A DNA stretch of 64,000 nt from Endomychus coccineus (lineage: Eukaryota > Arthropoda > Insecta > Coleoptera > Endomychidae): the NCBI GenBank assembly GCA_958510875.1, contig OY294068.1, positions 192,596,315 to 192,660,314 of the forward strand. The letters are read 5' to 3'. The notes beneath the pieces were generated by a model that was not told the origin of the DNA, made no database searches, and worked only from the letters and a program-made list of their open reading frames with translations. Each line of letters opens with the position of its first letter. Position 1 is the stretch's first letter. The translations under genes and the position numbers were made by a program. Shown piece after piece: positions 27,101-42,100 of the stretch.

Positions 27101-30100
27101 TTCCCAACAATAGTAATATGGAGGTACTGAAAAGGCTATCAATACACCCGTATCACTTCCGAAAGGTACAAAAATGGGACCCGAGGATTATCCTCGCAGA
27201 ATTAATTTTTGTGGAGTCCTTGGAAGAAAACTTCGAAAAAATTCTAATTTTCAAACCAAGTGTTATGGTCGCCATACCCGGAATATGGAGAAGGTCACCT
27301 TCATTCCTGAAACAGGAAAAAAAGACACAACACACCCCAAACCCCTGTGACCAATCAGTCTTACATCGTTCGTCCTAAAAACGGTGGAGAAAGCAACTGA
27401 TCATTATATCAGAGCACCCAGGCCATCATGCTCACCAAAGGGGCAAATCTACGAAGATCGCATTGGTGCACCTGACAGATGGAATTCAGGATGGTTTGGG
27501 GAGTGAAGAAATTATAATTTGTGCCTTTCTAGATGTAGAAGGGGCTTTTGACAATATATGACATGAAGCAGTCAAAAGAGCACTAGAAGACAGAGGAATA
27601 GAAATCACGACAACCAGGTGGTTATTTTTTCCTGCTTGGTTACGAAGTCTTAATTTTCAGAATGCGAACACAAGTCGGATTTTTCGTTAAGATAACGCCA
27701 TCCTATCTGAAAAAAAACTAGAGTCCTATATAAGTATCCTCACTTAATTTTTTTTCTACTACAGATTCTAAAAGATAATAATATGATCTCATGTAACTCT
27801 GCAAGTGATAAATGTTCATTATGTAAAATGATTTATTGCAGACTTGAGATTCCAAGTGAATTAAATATTGGAAGTTCAACGAATACCTTGTGTCGATGTG
27901 GTTCAATTAATTCAATAATAGTCTTTACAGATGTATTAAGGAAATATCAAGGCCTGTTTGAGTGAAAATGTTTATTGGTTAATAAGTAATTAATATAAAT
28001 CGTGTCATTTCTCATAATAGGTACAAGTAACACTTGCTTACTATTTCAACATAGTAAGCATAGCTTCTCAAATGAACGCTACATATCAAAAACCATTTGG
28101 TAAATGAGATTCTCCATATCAATGTCATGATACGTTATTTCTTTCCAAAATAGAACAAAGTCGTTATGTCTTAAGTATACAACATATTTGATTGCTATTC
28201 AAAGATTCCACTTTTAATGATTGATCAAACGTTTTTAAGAGAATTAATGTGTAGATTAGACCTTGATGCATCAACTTCTTTTTCCCAAGAGGAAGAGAAC
28301 ACCGACTACAGGCTTAGGTACAATGGCTCACTAAAGAGATGGAGTGCAGATCACTCCCGTTTATTTAGGGGGCAGCCTGAAAGACTGCTTTGGAATTTTT
28401 TTTGGGTGGCTCCATGGGCATCTTATGGTCCTGTTAAATCACATAAGGTAGTGTGTGAGGTTCGGAGTTTGCGCTTAATCACCTCAGATATACCCACTAA
28501 ACACTCCACCTCGTGTGGTAGGCTCGATCCTGCAACCAGGGTAGTCTCGATGACACTTAGGCCCAAAGTACCGTTGTATCTTCCCTCACCACTTTCTCGA
28601 GCCATCGGAAAAATTCCGCAGTCGCTGGATTCGAACCCGTGACCGGCAACCACAGTGATTAGAATATTGATGCTCCTACCAACGAGCCTGGCCCCCTGCT
28701 TTGGTATCAGGAATACTTCAGATATACAATGAAAATATGCTAAGTTGAAAGTTTAATATCTGATGGAGTTGGTTTCGACTTCATTTAAATCCATAAAATA
28801 TCACTTAAGAAAAATTTTTAAGAGATTAAAAACGAGATTGCACCCATTAAACTTTGTATACTCACTTAACATGTTCCCTTGCATAGAAACATCGTCAGAG
28901 GTATTTTTACACTGAACAAACCTACAGATATAAATGCCACTTGATGATACTATGGAGCTAATGAAGCATACTCAGTATAATAAGTGTAGTCTGTTTTTTA
29001 AGCCTTCCCTGAGTGATATGAAGTATTACATTGTTTTTAATTCTTCCTAAAACCTTTCTTTAATGATGAGAGTAATAATGAGCTTCTGTTTTAACAGTCC
29101 TGTGTTTCGCCAGTTAATTGTTATGGGTTCAGTTTTCTAATTTTTCTAACAATTGTTCCCCATATTGTGAACAAACTTTCGGCTTTGTTATTTGTGAAAG
29201 CAAATGACATTACTATGTTCCCCAAATCTTTATACGTATACGCTGATTCTATTTCGATTCAATTTTTATTTAAAATTATGTACTAGATTCGAACTAATGC
29301 AATCATTCAAGTGGTATTGACGAAATGATGGAAATAAATAATCGTTTTGGTGGCAATATCAATAGAGAATAGTCTGTTCAAATATCCATGAAAACAAACA
29401 GTTATTTAAAATCTATCGATACCTGTCTGTTTTTTTCTTTTCGCTGTCCAGTTCCCTGTATGTTTGCTGCAATTTGTCTGTTAGCAATTCTAAATTCCTG
29501 GTTAATTTATAATCTGCCTCGAATTGTTCAGACATCAATACTAAATCTCGCGTTGCATCATGAAGTGGTATGTCGCTGATATAAAGACCACGCCTAAAAC
29601 AATTGTCGATATAATAACTTGGACATGCTAATTAATAGAACAATCATAATGGTAGTAATTTATTTATTTACTTTGAATTACATCTTATCTATTAGCACAT
29701 GGATAAAAACAACTGAATTTGTCTGTCAAATGATTACATAATTATAGTGTTATTGACAAGTCGAATTACGTTATCTGATGTAGATATTTCTTCCTTTACT
29801 ACATAGCTAAGTTGTATTCAATGTGGTTGAAAAATTGTTCTTGCTGAATTGAAATCGTTCATGAAAATAAGAGTATATTGTAATTTAATATCTTAAAATA
29901 TTAATTTTTATAGTAGACGTTAATTTCTATTTGATTGGGTTCAATATTTGAATGATACATGATAGTTGTTGTACCTGGTGAGGTCATCCAAGTTCATAAC
30001 ACTCGGATAGCATAGAAAAATAACCAAATCAGTTTCGGGAACGTAGAGCATCTGTCCTTTCAGTCTGAGAGATCTAAACTCCGGAGGAGCGTTGACTTCC

Positions 30101-33100
30101 ATTACTCCAGGTCTTGTTTTCAGTACATAGATGGTGTTTATGTGAGACAAAATGTTCTCGAACGTTAACTCCAGATGTGGACGTACCTGCAGATTTGAAA
30201 ACAATGAATATTGTTCGGCTATGTTTCGAATCTGTAGAAAGGAAGTCCCCCATAAAAGAAACTTCGAGTTTGATAATGGAAGGCTGTGGAAATCCAATCC
30301 TTAACTATGGGGCGATAGCCTGGAGCGATAGAACCAAGCAAATTACGAAACAGTTTTAAGTATTAAGTTTTTATCACATGTATATGTAACTAGGGACTGC
30401 GAAAAACACTGTTCAATATATAAGTTACAAAGAATCTCAGAGAGATATGAAATTTCGTTGGAAAGATGAAGATTCTTCAAAGATTTGGCACCCATTACTC
30501 ATTGCATCAAGGGACGTCATAGCAAGGTGTTCACTTTCACATAAAACTTTCTTACCCTTCTTGTAAATGCTGGTAAACAATTCATTTTTAATCGATTTAT
30601 CAAGAAAACGATTTTCAAATCATAACGATTATATATATTTCTTAGAAAATATAACGGGCGAATGGTAGATTGTAGTTCTCAAAGATATACGATAACAGGA
30701 AGTAACATATCAAAAACGTAATATTTACATCCCTCAACAAATATAGGGTCAAAAGAGATTTGAAAACAAAGAAACTGACCATTTAATATAAGAGGATTTA
30801 TTGTTAAATATCTGAGAGACAACATGTCTATGATTCGATATAATAGGTTTTTCTTATTCTTTCCTGTTATGAAATACACAAATGGTAATCATATGTAAGC
30901 CGAGGATTAGACGCTATGGCTATTTTCTAAGCTCGTAATTAGAATAATTCTAAATTGAGTATATCATAATGATGAATAAGAAGTAGTTTCATCATGTAGA
31001 AAAGACCTTTGAAATCAACTCGTGTTGTACACTCCTCTAAATCATAATAACGTATTTTTCAGTAAATAAATAGTGAAGACAAGCTTCAGAAATAAGTTAT
31101 ATTTTGAATTTTCGAGTATAACCAATTGAAACGCATTCAGTCACTCCATATTTGTTCTCTATTCAATAAGGTAATTAGGTTCATTAAAGAGGGTTGTTGA
31201 TCGAGAAGGTGGAGAAGTATAGGAGTGGTAGGTTTAGATATTCAATTCAAAGTTGGGGTTTGGATAGTCAATTTAATTTCATTATAGAGTTCCAATCACT
31301 GGAATTCATTATATAAATTAGCGTTCGAATTGATTTTGACTAAGTTTAGTTCTTTTATTCCTGAATCTTAATTTATTTTATCATTGTCAAGTTAATATTT
31401 TTATTGTAGAATCTCAAGTATTTCTAAGTGAATTAGTCTGCGTCTTTCTACCTATCTCAGTGCATCTAAGTTATAAGTGACTAGTGAATTGATATGGGTA
31501 AGTATTAATTATATCTTTGTTGCTTGTGATTGACTATAGAGATTCCTGTTCACGTACAAGGGACCTTATGACCACATACTGCATATATACATATATACGT
31601 ATTTATAAATCAGGCATATACTTTTGGCACAGTTCCTGTAACAGAAACAAACCATAGTGGATACATGGTAAAGTCCAGACCCACAGCAGGTGCAGTGGAA
31701 ATCCATGAATAAATACACCAGTATCTTCCAAGCGGAAGTACAACTCAATCTGGGCAAAGACATGAAAGCGCTGAACTCAAACATCATCAGCTCAGTGATG
31801 GTTCTCAGCTGCAAAGCCGTATTAAACCCTTCAAGAATGTGAACAGAGTCTCCTTCCACTGGCTTCCAGGACATACAGGAATAAGGAGAAACGAACAGGG
31901 GGATGCCCTTGCACCCAAGATAGCTGAAATGCAGCTTCTGCTGTATAGGAGCACACACCATCCAGGAAATCTTCAGATCAGAAGACAAGGGACTCAGTAA
32001 GTTCTCTAAGTCTAAGATTATTCAAGGAAGCATAAATGAACGGTTAAAAAAATAAAACTTAAAAAAGAGGCCCTAAACCTGATTTACCTCACATAAAAGA
32101 AAAACGGGAAATCAAGGTTGTAAGTTCAACAAATTTAGGTAAACATTCTCGAAAAATATCAAAATTTCAGAAAAACCAGTAGAAAAATCCGTAGCCTTCA
32201 ATTTTCCGAATAACAATCCTTTCTTATAGAAATAACTTAATCTCAAAAAGCGGCGGAATAAAAAAATATGGAGTCTGTGAGTTGGAATGTCAGGGGTGTA
32301 GTTTTGCTTACATAGGACAGACGGAAAGAAACTTCAGTATACGAACTATTTTAGAATCAATACAATTTTTAATATTGAATAATTCAATATTGATAACCCA
32401 CCATAATATATTATATATCGTGGTACCTTATACTATTGTAGAATATTTAAGGGTGACTATTTGTAACTTAGTTGTTGGAAACTCGCTTTGTTAATGACAC
32501 TGTGTGACGAAACAATCGTCAGCAAGTATACTTCACAGTTGGAGTAGATTTAAATTCGTGCATAATTTCACAATTCTACATATTTTTGAAGGAAACTTAC
32601 ATCAAGTAAGATCGAAATCCATGGAGAATTTCGTATTATTTTGAGAATGAACTGAGAAGTTTGACAATACCGTTAAGCAGCTTAGAAACCCTAGGGACAT
32701 GACCTTCAACGAAGTAATTGTATTTTCTTTGTTGGATTATTGTTTCATCGAAAGTTACTTGAGTTTAGACGCAAATATTACCCATCGATTCACACAAGGA
32801 CAAATTATTGAATTAGGCTAATAAGTATGGATAAATTCAGAATGATATTTTCGTCTATATTCGAAAATTATGATAAACGATGTGTTCGATTCTAGTTGTA
32901 TAGAAACATATAAGATGGATAACCTGCTTGCAAGTTATTCACCTATTTCACAATATTCAAAGTTGTGTCATGGTTCTCTATTCGGATAATGATTATGAAC
33001 ATAATCCGTATCAATTATATTAATTTTTTCATGAATTTAAATTTGGAAAGGTAACTAGAGTAATTAACTGACTGACCTACTCAGAATATTTTACATACTT

Positions 33101-36100
33101 GTGAAGGTAACTAACTGGATTTATATATCTTATTTAAATAGTAAAGTGCGATAACTTCCTTCTGTTGTAATCAATACTCAAAAGAAAAGAATCAATGAGT
33201 ATTTGAATAGATTGTAATTTGCATATTAACCAGGTAGGTACTTGCAATTACTGACCATAATTGTGTGGAATGACATGTGCTACGCATAAAAAAATGCCGT
33301 AACTTGATTAATTTTCATATTACGAAACGTAGAATAAGTTTAATTGATTTGTGTGAGTTCTCGTTCTTAGACAGATTGAATTGAAAGGAGTTTTATGTCT
33401 TTAAACAGGTCACACTATTCAATAAAAACGAAAACATATTGTATTTGGAAATTGAAAATGTATTCATAGTGTTTGTTTGACATCCCTTACTGTTACGTAT
33501 ATAAGGGAAGTATTGTTGAGCAAAAAATTGGAAAAAAAATTTCGTTTCGCTGGAATATCCGTTTTGAGACTTTCTGTATCTAGACTATCTTTGCAATATT
33601 GTCTGTGTGTGCGATCGGAGAAAAGCTCAAAAATCTCCGCCGCCTCGACGTCTTTCTATAATTTTCAAGACTTAATGCATATTCCAAATGGGTAGAGACA
33701 CCTAAAGGCGTGGAGAGACGTGTAAATATACTCTATGTCACGTGAAAGTTTATTTGAATTGACAGGAATATCTGTGGTAGGTAACTGTCAAGTTCATGTA
33801 AATGTTACCTGACTTGTTGAGGAGTTATGTGTTGTCTGTTATAGATAGTTACGATAAAGAAACCAATTTAAAAACTGAATCTTGAAGGGCCGTATCTCCG
33901 CTAGGAAGTGTTTCTGCAAAAATAAAATTAAGCATGTCGACTTACATTTTGATGTTCTATCGATTAATGAAGTCCGCTCATCATAACTAGACACACCCTA
34001 TAGTATAAGATAAATACATCATCGAGTGTTACCTAACAAAATTCAAAGAAAAACATGTTTATATTCACCGTATCCAAGATGTCTGTAACCCGGCAGTCTG
34101 GTGAAATCGCCTTCGGAATAACCCTTGCTACCGTAGAACCTGTTTGTATGATTTTCAGATCTTTATCGAACATTATGTGGAATGGAAATACCCGACAGAA
34201 TGTGGCGGGACTCACTTTCGGCTCTGAAACAGAACATTATTCAATTCAAAAATCATGTATAAAAAATTTAATTATTGCTGAGTGAATTGGCATAAACTGA
34301 AGGTTGTCATCTACTTGAAAAATGGTCAAAATAAATACTCAAGAATGTATACATACGGATCGAGTTTGAATCAGTGGTGTTGAGGAGAGTTATTGTGACA
34401 GAGCGAGCCAGGCACTTCAGTTGTTCAATTACTGCAGTAACTCGCGATAGAAGTACGGTTATAAATTGATTTGAAAATTTGTAATATCTCAATTAATCTC
34501 CATCTTTGTCGAATCTCGCTCGCACTTATTAAATCTAGTACACCGCTGATATAAACTCGATATGTCTACATATCAAATTCATTCTACTATATAAGCCAAA
34601 CTAACCAATACTAGCATGATAGCTTCTTCCCTGGCTTACGCCTCCACGGAGATAGAATTACAACGAATATATCCATGAATAAAAGAAAATATGTATCGAG
34701 TACAATTTGGATTACGAATGGATGTGAACAAAGCTACTAAGTGTTGACACCTATATAAGGTGTTCCAGAAATAGTAGAGGAAAATAGATTCAGGGATCCT
34801 GGAGCCCATTCTAAGGGGATGTTTTGTACAAAATTTTTCGATCAGATCACTCTCCGAAATGTTACACCTTGAATATTGAGTTTAAAATGCTTTTTTTCAC
34901 TTTTCTCCAAAATTGATAGAATTTAAAAGAAAATTTTTGTTAATAATAGTACTTGAAAATGCTAATGTAATGGTTTAGGGATGAGGTGTAGAAATTGGGA
35001 ACTTGGGAGATCTCTACCTCCCTCTTCCTGGTCACTGCTTTGATTGTGGCCATCGGTACGATAGCAGGAATGTAATATTTTGGTTAGGGATTATTGTAGG
35101 GGATCTGTTCTGCCAGGCCTGTGAATCGTGAAACGGACGTTCAGTCGTTGAGTCAGATTTACTGATTTAATTGATTGAGGTCCTTGAAAATTCCGCATAC
35201 CTCTTTTGGATGTTGAGGGTGTATTTTGGGTATGACAACCTTTTTCTGTTCCCTCGTGAATCTTCAACATCTGGTTCTAGGGTGGATGCTCAAGCGTTGT
35301 ATTTTTTGGTTTCAGTCGTATGAAGACTTTGTTGACATTAGTTCGTGTATTGTGGGAAACTTGCTAAACGGTGAATTTTTGTTACACATTCATATACTTG
35401 AAACATTCATGTGTTACAGTTTCGATTACTTGTTTTTCGTTTCGGCAACGTGGGCATTTTCAATTGAAATTGATGCGATAAAGACGCTTTGTACTGATAC
35501 TGTTAGTTTCAAGAAATTTCGTCTTAGACGTCTTCTGATGATGGCCATGAGACCTGAGCGTACGTAAAGATGAAAATAATGAGCATGTGCGTTAGTGTGA
35601 CCTATTTCCCGAGAATTTATATATAGTATTTTAACCTATTGCAGTTTTTACTCCTTTGTAGAAAAGATTGAATTTACGTAGAATTCGCTCAAGTATAAAT
35701 TCATCTCTGGATAATACCAATGTTCTGATGCATTTTGGAAAGAAAAAAGAAACTCTCGGCTTTCGTTAACCTGTTTCTTGGAGCACAATATTCAATATTG
35801 ATCAAAAGTGAAGAATGCTTTTGTATTAGTAAATAAACACGACAATACGATTCATTTGTCTTTCATCCAAAGGAATGTATTATTCATGTTTATCTTGTCT
35901 AAGACACACTATCAACCTACATAGACAGCTAATACGTGATGATTACTCTCTTAATAATTAGGTAGCTATGGTAAGTGGTATCCTTGTAGCATACATAGCT
36001 GTACAGAACGTAATGAAATAATTTGAATAACGGGTCTGACATCTAGTGTATATTATCTGGATGTAATTCCTCCTAAGAAAGCTAGTGGAAAACTGTCAAT

Positions 36101-39100
36101 GACAGATTAGTTAGTGTATCTGATAAATTCAAACATAATTATTAAGGACAATACCTCCTCAGTAGTTCCATCATTTATCCAGCTGTTTGTTGATTTTTCT
36201 TTCATTTGAGCTCAATTACTGAATAAAACGAAGAAGGATATGAAAGACCATCAGAAAGCTCATAGTTTGATAAAAAATGCATTCCTACATTGTTATTAAT
36301 GGAGTGGTTATTAAAGTATAGAAGCAATTAAATCTATTTCATGAATTAGCAGTAGTCCAGTTAGTTTTATTAGATTTTTATTAAATGAATTTCGATGGAA
36401 CCTTGTTCAATGTATTCAGTAATGATGTCAATAGAAAAGGTGAAAAAAATTATGCAGAAAAGATGGGAAGTGGTAGAAAACACCCCTTTATTCAAGAGCT
36501 TGTAGATTTTGGGTGAAAATGAACAAAAAAGTTATATATTTTTTTTTACTGGAAAATCAATACTTCTCGAGATATGGTCACTAGAAAATTTCTAAAAGTG
36601 GGGGAAGAACATTGAGGCGTTCTGAACAATTTTTCTTTTAGTTTGTTTTTACATGCATATTTTTCGAGTTGCAGGAAGTTCTTCGCGACATCAAAAGTAC
36701 ATTTTTCGATCATTATACTACACCAAATATTTTTTCGGAGAAAGTTATTGATAAGCAGTCTTATTTTAACCGTGTGTTCTCACCTTTCATCAATAAAAAA
36801 TGGAAAGAAAAACCATTGCTTCTGTATAACGATTCAAAAAATTTTGTACTTTTATCATAACGAAAAAATGTTACTCGAAAAATATGCATACAAGACAAAA
36901 TTTCACACAAAATTGTTTAAAAGGTCTTAATGTGTACATGTGAATTTTTTCAATGGAATATTTCCAAAGTTACAATTTCGAAGAAATGGGTGGTTCTGCA
37001 GGTTTTTCCGGATAAACTCAAATGCACTTGGGAGGAAAGCTGAATATAAAAAACTTGGATTTCGATCATATATTTACCTGAATTTTTTCAGATTTTTCTA
37101 TCAAATATTTTCAAAGCTGCGGTGTCAAATGCACTTGGAACGGAAGCTGAAAATGAATAGCTTGGATTTCGATTATGTATTGACCTGAATTTTCTCAGTT
37201 TTTTCTTCATCTTCTACATTTCCTCTTCACCACATTCAAAAATTTTCGAGAAGACATATCTCGGAAAATATTCATTTCTCAGAAAAACTAGCAAGAGTAT
37301 AAGCATCCTATTTTGAGACAAAGAAGGTAAGCATTTGATTATTTCTTCATTTTTACCCAAATCCAACACGTTACGGGTTTTCTACCACATCCGATTATTT
37401 CCGCATTTAATTGTTTTTCACATTTTCTATTGACGTCATTACTAACCTTGCATTGCTTTAATCGAAATTCATTTTGTAGAACTCGAATACGAGAGTTTGG
37501 TCATTTTAGCGCTTCGTTGACTGGACTACAGATATAAATTTCCATTCGGATGTGTCACAGTGATAAAAGTGTCCCAAAGAAATGAACAACTTGAATTTTG
37601 CATTCTCGTCTCGGTCATAGTAGGCTTGTGACAGGTATCATGTAGCTAGACATTGTTATTGTGGAAAGTTATTCGAAACCAATTTGTCTAGTCCAGTTGG
37701 TGTTGTAATTTTCGACATAAATATTGCAGACATGATAGTGCATTGTTTGGTTAATATGTCACTGTTTTTGTAACAATTCAGAAATGAATGGAATGATTAA
37801 ATTGATTCTTGTTGGCCTTTTTCAGATAATAATGATGACGTCTCTCTAACATTATCAACCAATAGTCTGATAGACAGCTATTTCGCTCTCTCTTGGAGCT
37901 CATCATTCGATCCTCCATTGGAGGATATATAACAGATTAACAGCATGGTAGATACAACCGCTAATTTCTAACGCCATCTACGAGTAGATTTCTTAGTGGG
38001 ACATCAAAGAGAGCAAAACAGAATCTAGAACTATTAGTTTGCAATGTTGCTGATCGTTCTAAAACAGAGAAACCTCATCACTATCACTGTTTCATAAAAT
38101 CATGATGACGATATTGATGAAGTTTCATTAAAAACGACTCCATTCAGAACTTCCAAATTTCCTAACATTTGTATACCCTTCATATACCCATTCCGATGGT
38201 GTCATATTTTATTGAAAAAAATCATTGCAAATCTACAAATGAATGTGTGAGCTTATCAACTAATAATAATTTTCAAAGTTACGTATCGAACTTATAAATA
38301 GTCATAAATATAAATATTTCTTCAAATGGTGAATGTTGATCCGTGAAAATTAATGTTGCTGTTGTTACATTTACTTTCATTTGCTCAGAGCCGCCGCTAA
38401 TTAATTTTTATGGTTGTCAATAAACAAGAAAGTGTAAAATAGCCTCTCTAGGAAACGACAGCTGGAATTATCCGATCTATGAGGAAATGAGAAAAATAAT
38501 TTACGTCGATGAATATAAATCCATTCATTACGCTTAGAGATAGGATTATGTAATTGGGAAAAATTGTTATTGTTTTGGTTGGCGTAACAAAAGTAATTCA
38601 GAAATATCACCGGATCAGGGACTTCCAGTGATATAATAATAATTACACAATTATGAATGAATATGTTACTTAAGTCATCCGCTATCTCGGAATGTTTATG
38701 AACTCGAATGACTCGATGAAAATTCAGACATTAACAATGTGAAAACAAGTTATAATCCGTTGCAAAACATTGACGATTTCTGAAAAAATGACAACCTGGC
38801 ATATATTTAACAATTATTGTTACTCTTATTACAACCTTCATGCAGAATATTGAAGACAGTTTACCTAGAGAGAGTATTGCTGTCTCTTCTATCTCCAGAT
38901 GGGTAGATTTTTCTGGACCGGATTTCTCTGTTATCAAGAACTGAACATGGTCACATTCTTCTTTGGTCTTCAATATTTCGACTTCTACTTCGGTGTCATG
39001 AAGTTTACTAGTCACTGTCTGAAATCCAAGAAAATTCAAAGACGATTTCACCACAGAATACTTAATAAATATGTACTTGGACGAAGCCAACGTGAAGGAT

Positions 39101-42100
39101 AAATTCTGTAATATGAAATGGCTTTAAGGAATAGTTCTCGTAGGAGAACAAAATTGTTAGTTTGAAACAGTTCTCTTCTCGTTTTGGAACATCTTTTTAC
39201 CGATAGATGTAACCTAACTACAGGCAATTAGCGAGTCACGTAATTTGTAAATGAAATACAGGTTGTTTGTCAATAGTGTTCCGCTGAAGTAGATGTTTAT
39301 TTGTTCACAATCTGTGTTCAAACGCTCCAGAGTGATCCCAAAAGGATGAACTCTTATCATAAAATATAAAATGTATTACTGATATTACATAGAAGGTTCA
39401 TTCGTATTTTCTTCGTAGTAATCCGTTGCAACCAGCATAATAAGTCATTATCGTCATTGACCCATATCTCTAAATCATTTTGCAACCATCCCTACTCTCA
39501 GTACAACCATAAGCAATATTTACCCTTCTATCTGTTAATCTGTTCCCTCCCTTAACTAGAATATTTCCTATCAAATTTTGTTAAATAACATGTTAACACC
39601 TTTTTCGACTATTGAACTCCTCCCATCCATAAAACTTTCAATTTCACCCTCACCACTGAAAAAAGTAACAGTGTACCTTTACAATTCCAATAACAATATG
39701 TTCCAATCCTGGTCTGTCAGAATAATAATGTAGTATCAAAGCTCCATCTTCTGGACGTTCTGTACATCTGAATGATGGTGCCTTCATGCCAGGATAGAGT
39801 GTACCCAGGTGATCATGTAGGGCATCCAAGTTCTATCAAAATAAAATAAGTTATAGTAGTATATACAATGTACAGTACAATGCACAATGAAATTGTGCGT
39901 TGAATAGAATAAACTATAAGTTTTACATTATTTTCAATGGATAAACTATTTCGTTCGATTCCTCATTCTTATCACATAATTCCACATTTCAATGGAAAGA
40001 AGGACATCGTGATGTATGCCCTTGGAACAATGAATGTTCTATATTTAAGAAATTCAAAAAAACTTTCAGATTCAGCAGAATTGAACTAATTTGTATTGAG
40101 GAATTAATTCCAGACGGTATTACTGCATTAGCTCCTGGCGCCAATGCCACCTCTTCGGATCAGCTCCTGGGTCTTATTGCAGGTGACATATAGACTTTTC
40201 AAGATCATTGAACTCTCAAAGAGGACGCCAGCAGCATTTTGGAGTTGAGAATGTTAAATTCTTGAACGGACTAACGCTTCGCAGTAAGCAGTTCGTCCAT
40301 AAATATTTAACTTCTTCAAATGGGCTTATTCGGCAGGCCCATATCCACCCAAGTTTCCATTTGCTGCTTCTTTTCTGTTTCGAAAATAAGATGAATTTTT
40401 CCGGTTGTCATGGTCTTCTGAAATTTGCCAAGTATGTTGACTTTGGTTTTAATCACCATATTCTGATTGCTAATCTCAGATGACTCCCGAATGTTTCACA
40501 GAGCAGTTCACATTTTTCAGAGATAGAATTTATAAGGTCTAAATAAAGAATATCTCCTTTTAAAATCGAACTACTTGAGGTTATTGGAATACTTCTAAAT
40601 ATATCAATAATAAGAGTTATTGAAGAATATTTCCATATTTTCATAAGATTCCTCGATCCTAACGTAGTTGTAATGGTGAGGACATAATCGTGAATCTCGT
40701 CAATGAATTAGAATGAATAGAAGTAGCTCTTCATATGTTTGGAGTTCGACTCCCAAACATACGATGAGGTTCTTGAATTCTTTCCAGAATTCGTCTGATT
40801 TATGATGTCATACTTACGAGTTCATTGACCTCTTCAGAACAACGTAGGAAGGTGGCATCTCTCTCTTTTCTATAGATATTTCCATGGTCGATGTTCATCA
40901 GAAATATTATCTGTTGTTCTATCACGAGAGATTCCGAATAGGCAGACTAGAAGCTCTTCTTCCTAACAGATTCCATTTTTCTATCGAATACTAAAGATGT
41001 GGAACTATCTACCTAGTGAGGTCTTTTCCTGTGCCTATAACCTCCGAACCTTCACACGATGTTCTTCGAACATTATAGCTTTTCCTCTCGTATAGTGAAG
41101 GTATAAAAAAAATATGAACATTACCTGTAAAAAATCTCGGGGCGTGGCTCCCAAAACTTGCAAGATCTTGTCGTAACCAGAATCTTGACAGAACTCGAAG
41201 AACATTTTGCCGAAAAGTTCCAATATTGTATTTGCTGGTATTTCTATAAACTTGCATAGTTATACATACTGATTAGTCTAAAAAAAATTATGGATCACTC
41301 ACTTAGAATTTCGACAGCAGCAGAAATTAGATTATATGTGAGTTCATCTTCATAAATTTGGCGTACCAGGAATTGTCCTTCCATGAACACATCGGCTTTT
41401 TGCCTACAGAGATGAATAAGAATAACAGTTCACTGAGAATCAAGATTGGGAATTCATTACTACATTCAATGCTGAGCTTGATCTTGTTTATAACAAACGA
41501 ATAATAGATCCATTTGAAAGGGATACTCAGCATCTAACAAAAGGACGTTTTCATATTAATCCAAAAGTAATTAGAAAATGCGTCTACAATTAATAATATG
41601 AAGTAGCTAGGTTGATGAATGACAGTTAGAGTTAAGATATATGGCAAATTATCTCCCAATCTGGAATCCATAAATTAGGTACTGCTTAAAAAATCGATGG
41701 TGGAAGCCGTTACTTTATGGTAATTAATCATTTTGATTATATGAAAGAATAACTACTGTGTTTTTGTGCCACTTTTATTAATAATAACGTGAAGACGTAA
41801 CTATAGTTTCAACACCGAAAAGCCATTATCAAACAAATAGAAAAAACAAAGTAGTTATTCTTTCATATAATCAAAATGAGTACTGCTTGATCTCCAAGAA
41901 CTCCGTCAAGACACTAAGAACACGATTAATAGGAACCACCGTGGCTTCACCTAGGGAAAATCCACTGCTATAAATTTAGTGAATAGTAGTATAGAGGAAA
42001 GACACCAGGTTGACTCTATCTATACTGACTTTTCGAGAGCATTTGATAGAGTCAATCATAACCTTCTGATTGCGACACTTTCTACGGTTTTAAATTAGAT

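Noticed and set aside
28217..28642. 141-codon plus-strand ORF
   Set aside because: Runs through the antisense of a tRNA-derived SINE, whose A and B boxes explain the sequence.
28617..28700. tRNA gene
   Set aside because: B box is good but the cloverleaf is incomplete and it is followed by a SINE body.
30114..30359. 81-codon plus-strand ORF as a gene
   Set aside because: Mostly the antisense of sGC exon 8 and flanking intron; only a short LINE-like tail is arguable.
31566..31988. 140-codon minus-strand ORF
   Set aside because: Shadow of the plus-strand RNase H fragment.
35226..35567. 113-codon plus-strand ORF in sGC intron 7/6 region
   Set aside because: No domain, no splice support, low-complexity composition.
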